The notes under the pieces are model-generated. The model worked only from the letters and a program-made list of their open reading frames with translations. It was not told where the DNA came from and made no database searches. A stretch of 64,000 nt of DNA, from the NCBI GenBank assembly GCA_002441555.1, contig DJWK01000033.1:56190-120189 (forward strand). The letters are read 5' to 3'. This stretch comes from Thermodesulfobacteriaceae bacterium UBA6232 (GTDB taxonomy: Bacteria > Desulfobacterota > Thermodesulfobacteria > Thermodesulfobacteriales > Thermodesulfobacteriaceae). Each line of letters opens with the position of its first letter. Positions within the stretch are counted from its first letter, which is position 1. Of this stretch, positions 62,044 through 64,000 are shown one piece after another. A program made the position numbers and the translations under genes.

Positions 62044-63073
62044 TTATAAAGACCTGCTTCTTTTACTGATCCTACTTCTTCTTGTTCTTTTCGTTTTTTC
62101 TTTTTATCTTCTTAGAATTAACCTTCAGAATAAAAGAAAAATTAAAGCCTTAAATATAGAGCTTGAGACCTTTAAGGAGATCCTCTACCATCTTCCTGTA
62201 GAACTCTTTGTCTTTCAGGGAAAAGAGCTCTATTTCCAAAACAAAAAGGCCCTTGAGGTCTTTGGAACGACATTTACTCCCGATACCCTAAAAAAGATTA
62301 CCATTTATAGAGGAAAAAAGTGGCTCCCCTTAATTTACCCCCTGAGAAAAGACCTTGAGATTCTTCTTTTTCAGGATGTCACAGAAAAAGAGGGCTTCAA
62401 GGAGGCTTATCAAATGGCCCTTAGCTATCTCTCCCATGAGCTCAAAACTCCTCTTGCAGTTGCTTATCTTCACTTTGAAGCCCTTGAAAAAAAGCTTGCA
62501 GACACAGAGCTTGATAAGGAAATTACTGAAGGTTTTGAGAAGGCCAAAGAGGCCCTTGAAAAACTGAGAAACCTTATAAAAAGGCTTTTTTCAGGGCTTG
62601 ATTACCTTGCCAAAGAAGTACCCATCAAAAAAGAAAGGATATCTCTAAAACAGATCCTTGAAGAGGCAATTTTCTGGGTCTCCCCTATTGCTGAGGATAA
62701 AAAGGTAAGTATTCATATGAGTTCTTTGGAAGAAAATTATTATCTTAAAGGTTCAGAAGAGCTTTTTATTCAGGCCTTCTTCAATGTCCTTGAAAATGCA
62801 ATAAAGTTCTCTCCAGCAGGAGCAAAAGTAGATATAAAGGTCTATCCAACTTCAGAAAAGAGCATTGTAATTAGTGTAAGAGACTACGGCTCAGGGGTTG
62901 AACCAGATAAACTTCACCTACTTGGGTTGCCCTTTGTAAAAATTGGAAAGGGAAAGGGAATGGGGCTTGGCTTGTTTATAACAAGACGCATCGTAGAATC
63001 CCACGGAGGCACAGTTAAATTTAATCTTCCTCCAGCAGGTGGCTTAGAGGTTGAAATTATCTTACCCTTATAA
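62030..63073 (+). CDS. phoR: PhoR-like sensor histidine kinase
   Basis: 347 residues starting at TTG 62030. One N-terminal membrane segment (LLLLLILLLLVLFVFSFYLL), a short PAS-like region (PVELFVFQGKELYFQNKKAL), then HisKA with the phosphorylated His in LSYLSHELKTPLAV and HATPase with FFNVLENAIKFS, DYGSGVEPDKL and GMGLGLFITRRIVESHGG. There is no sizeable periplasmic domain, as expected for PhoR, which senses through Pst-PhoU. It is the last gene of the run. Confidence 0.87.
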   Translation: MWQIDYKDLLLLLILLLLVLFVFSFYLLRINLQNKRKIKALNIELETFKEILYHLPVELFVFQGKELYFQNKKALEVFGTTFTPDTLKKITIYRGKKWLPLIYPLRKDLEILLFQDVTEKEGFKEAYQMALSYLSHELKTPLAVAYLHFEALEKKLADTELDKEITEGFEKAKEALEKLRNLIKRLFSGLDYLAKEVPIKKERISLKQILEEAIFWVSPIAEDKKVSIHMSSLEENYYLKGSEELFIQAFFNVLENAIKFSPAGAKVDIKVYPTSEKSIVISVRDYGSGVEPDKLHLLGLPFVKIGKGKGMGLGLFITRRIVESHGGTVKFNLPPAGGLEVEIILPL

Positions 63074-63384
63074 AAAGGATTAAATATTGCAACTCACAGG
63101 GTTTGTCTGAAAATTGTTTGAAAATTTCTTGCAGAAGCCTTTTACCTGTGACAAATTTTTCATGTAATTTGTCAGAACTCTAACAAAGCTCTATTTTAAA
63201 TTGAGGATTTTTACAAGGATCAAGTTCTCTTTTCTTACCAAAGTCTTTGAAATACCCTATATCAGCGAAAAAGTAATAAAATGAGAGGGAGCTAATGCTA
63301 ACACTTCTAACCATTTCTTTAAAGGGGTGATGGATTTATCCTTAGGAATGCTGGGAATTTGAAAAAAGGGCTGAGATTCTTTTA
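63074..63384. other. Non-coding stretch between the phoR-like gene and tRNA-Arg
   Basis: 311 bp with no coding frame I can support and no evident terminator for the phoR run. It holds one perfect 9-bp inverted repeat at 63149-63174 (separate entry). The last about 25 bp are the 3' trailer of the minus-strand tRNA, with a T-rich run on that strand but no clear hairpin. Confidence 0.4.
63149..63174. repeat. Inverted repeat, operator-like
   Basis: TGACAAATT (63149-63157) and AATTTGTCA (63166-63174) are exact inverted copies separated by 8 bp. No T run follows on either strand, so it is not a typical terminator. It may be a regulator site or the stem of a small RNA. Confidence 0.45.
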
Positions 63385-63457
63385 CGGGCCTGGGGGGATT
63401 TGAACCCCCGACCTCAGGGTCCGGAGCCCTGCGCTCTGTCCGCTGAGCTACAGGCCC
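63385..63457 (-). tRNA. tRNA-Arg (anticodon CCG)
   Basis: 73 nt folding as a full cloverleaf: acceptor GGGCCTG/CAGGCCC, D stem GCTC/GAGC, anticodon stem CAGGG/CCCTG with loop CTCCGGA (anticodon CCG, reads CGG), T stem GGGGG/CCCCC with loop TTCAAAT and discriminator G. CCA is not encoded. A promoter lies just upstream on the minus strand. The overlapping open frame on this strand is an artefact of the tRNA. Confidence 0.97.
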
Positions 63458-63466
63458 ATAAAATAA

Positions 63467-63495
63467 ACTATAACACATCTATCAATTGTGCTCAA
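63467..63495 (-). promoter_or_regulatory. Promoter of tRNA-Arg
   Basis: On the minus strand, TTGAGC (63495-63490), 17-bp spacer and TATAGT (63472-63467; 5 of 6), with TGT just before the -10 as an extended element. It ends 9 bp before the mature tRNA 5' end, so transcription would start almost at the tRNA. Confidence 0.7.
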
Positions 63496-63546
63496 GTAAA
63501 TACAACACAATCTAAAAAAACTCTGTGAAAGTCCCTTTTTTTATAC

Positions 63547-63566
63547 TTCTATAGAGCTCTATAGAA
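63547..63566. repeat. 20-bp perfect palindrome
   Basis: TTCTATAGAG followed directly by its inverted copy CTCTATAGAA. There is no loop, so it is a DNA dyad rather than an RNA hairpin. It lies in the 275-bp gap between tRNA-Arg and the coiled-coil gene, near a direct repeat CATAAGAA (63577 and 63601). A dimeric-regulator site is the simplest reading. The rest of the gap shows nothing else I recognise. Confidence 0.55.
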
Positions 63567-63732
63567 CTAAGCTCTTCATAAGAACTCTCTCTCAATCTCT
63601 CATAAGAAGTCTTAGGAAATATTTCAAATTTGTTTAGATTTTTACATAAGGCTATTAGAAATTTTCAGTTTAAATTTTTAATTAGGCAATTCAAAGGTTG
63701 ATTTTTTTTCAAAATAACTTAAAGTTAAAATT

Positions 63733-64000
63733 ATGGGCATCTTTGGAATTGAAATTATAGAAGAACTGGAAAAACTGGATCCTCCTTTAAGATCTGCTTT
63801 AATTAAGATACTTAAAAATATTGAAAAATTAATTGGTGAGACGGTAAAAAGGGAGGATTTTCTTAGATTAACCAAGATAGTAGAAGACTTAGGAGAGGAG
63901 GTAAAAGGGCTTGCTGAGGCCCAGAGGAAGACCGAGGAGAGGTTGAATGAGCTTGCTGAGGCTCAGAGGAAGACTGAAGAGAGGTTGAATGGACTTGCCG
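63733..64000 (+). CDS. Coiled-coil repeat protein, 5' part only
   Basis: The frame opens at ATG 63733 and runs off the window; 89 residues are visible. After MGIFGIEIIEELEKLDPP and a helical region (SALIKILKNIEKLIGE) comes a tandem 14-residue repeat LAEAQRKTEERLNE, repeated at least twice with a third beginning. The heptad pattern predicts a coiled coil. Similar repeats occur in thermophile proteins that carry a DUF3782/PD-(D/E)XK-like C-terminal domain, but that part is outside the window, so the family is a guess. No clear ribosome-binding site is visible before the ATG. Confidence 0.7.
   Translation, partial: MGIFGIEIIEELEKLDPPLRSALIKILKNIEKLIGETVKREDFLRLTKIVEDLGEEVKGLAEAQRKTEERLNELAEAQRKTEERLNGLA
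63910..64000 (+). repeat. 42-bp tandem repeat inside the coiled-coil gene
   Basis: Units begin at 63910, 63952 and 63994, each starting CTTGCTGAGGC or CTTGCC, and differ at a few positions. Each 42-bp unit encodes one 14-residue repeat. The array continues past the window end. Confidence 0.85.

Noticed and set aside
63257..63478. 73-residue minus-strand open frame with RTERRAPDPEVGGSNPPRP
   Set aside because: It is a translation of the tRNA-Arg gene and its flanks, a well-known artefact.
1..64000. CRISPR arrays, insertion sequences, prophage or toxin-antitoxin genes
   Set aside because: I found no regularly spaced repeats outside the 42-bp coding repeat, no transposase or integrase and no phage genes.

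Overview
The window looks like a piece of the chromosome of an AT-rich, Gram-negative, probably thermophilic and anaerobic bacterium. Gram-negative is supported by kdsB (KDO for LPS), lnt, lspA and a TolB-like protein. Thermophily is suggested by Lys/Glu/Ile-rich proteins and tight gene packing. The combination of selA, citramalate synthase, an HMGL-type (Re-citrate-synthase-like) enzyme, a class I fumarase beta subunit, a CooC-like ATPase and a DUF5752-like protein beside trehalose genes makes me favour Thermodesulfobacteriota (Thermodesulfobacterium/Caldimicrobium type). That placement is inference from family content; no rRNA or other taxonomic marker is present.

Layout. 1-4.9 kb: end of lnt, then a minus-strand trehalose cluster (OtsA-OtsB fusion, DUF5752-like protein, TreT-like glycosyltransferase). 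5.0-11.3 kb: ligA on plus, facing a minus-strand run kdsB - Memo-family - gltX - very small membrane ORF - trpS. 11.4-18.0 kb: infB - DUF503 - rbfA - nrnA - truB - flippase-like - marC. 18.0-21.1 kb: a more AT-rich stretch with a PhnD-type binding protein and a broken hybrid histidine kinase. 21.2-27.7 kb: aminotransferase - selA - TPR protein - MBL hydrolase - small protein - thrC. 27.7-34 kb: an MCP, an HMGL-family enzyme fused to a Cache-like domain, a TolB-like protein, a thioesterase, a tautomerase, a fumarase beta subunit and an Rrf2 regulator. 34.3-36.2 kb: a Rho_N-like protein, purC, hisB. 36.2-45.5 kb: a long minus-strand run from speE to cvpA containing redox, lysC, cimA, cooC-like and cysS genes. 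45.7-53.7 kb: ileS - lspA - TPR protein - pabB/pabC fusion - isopropylmalate dehydrogenase family, closed by a strong terminator. 54.0-63.1 kb: pstSCAB and a double-length phoU, followed by EAL, CBS-GGDEF, partial HD-GYP, phoB-like and phoR-like genes. 63.4-64 kb: tRNA-Arg(CCG) and the start of a coiled-coil repeat protein.

How the parts connect. Two arrays of four TTAACA-like hexamers with an exact 11-bp period, each ending 9 bp before a -10-like hexamer, lie upstream of pstS and upstream of the EAL gene. They look like Pho boxes, so the c-di-GMP genes and the PhoB/PhoR-like pair probably belong to the phosphate-starvation regulon.

The observation I would check first is at 8118-8297 on the minus strand. 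A 29-codon membrane ORF with a strong ribosome-binding site ends in UGA. The same frame then stays open for 29 more codons and stops exactly where trpS begins. A 7-bp hairpin with a 5-nt loop carrying G at its second position lies 19 nt after the UGA, which fits the bacterial SECIS pattern, and selA is encoded 14 kb away. This is a candidate unannotated small selenoprotein; a UGA-terminated short peptide with a structured trpS leader is the main alternative.
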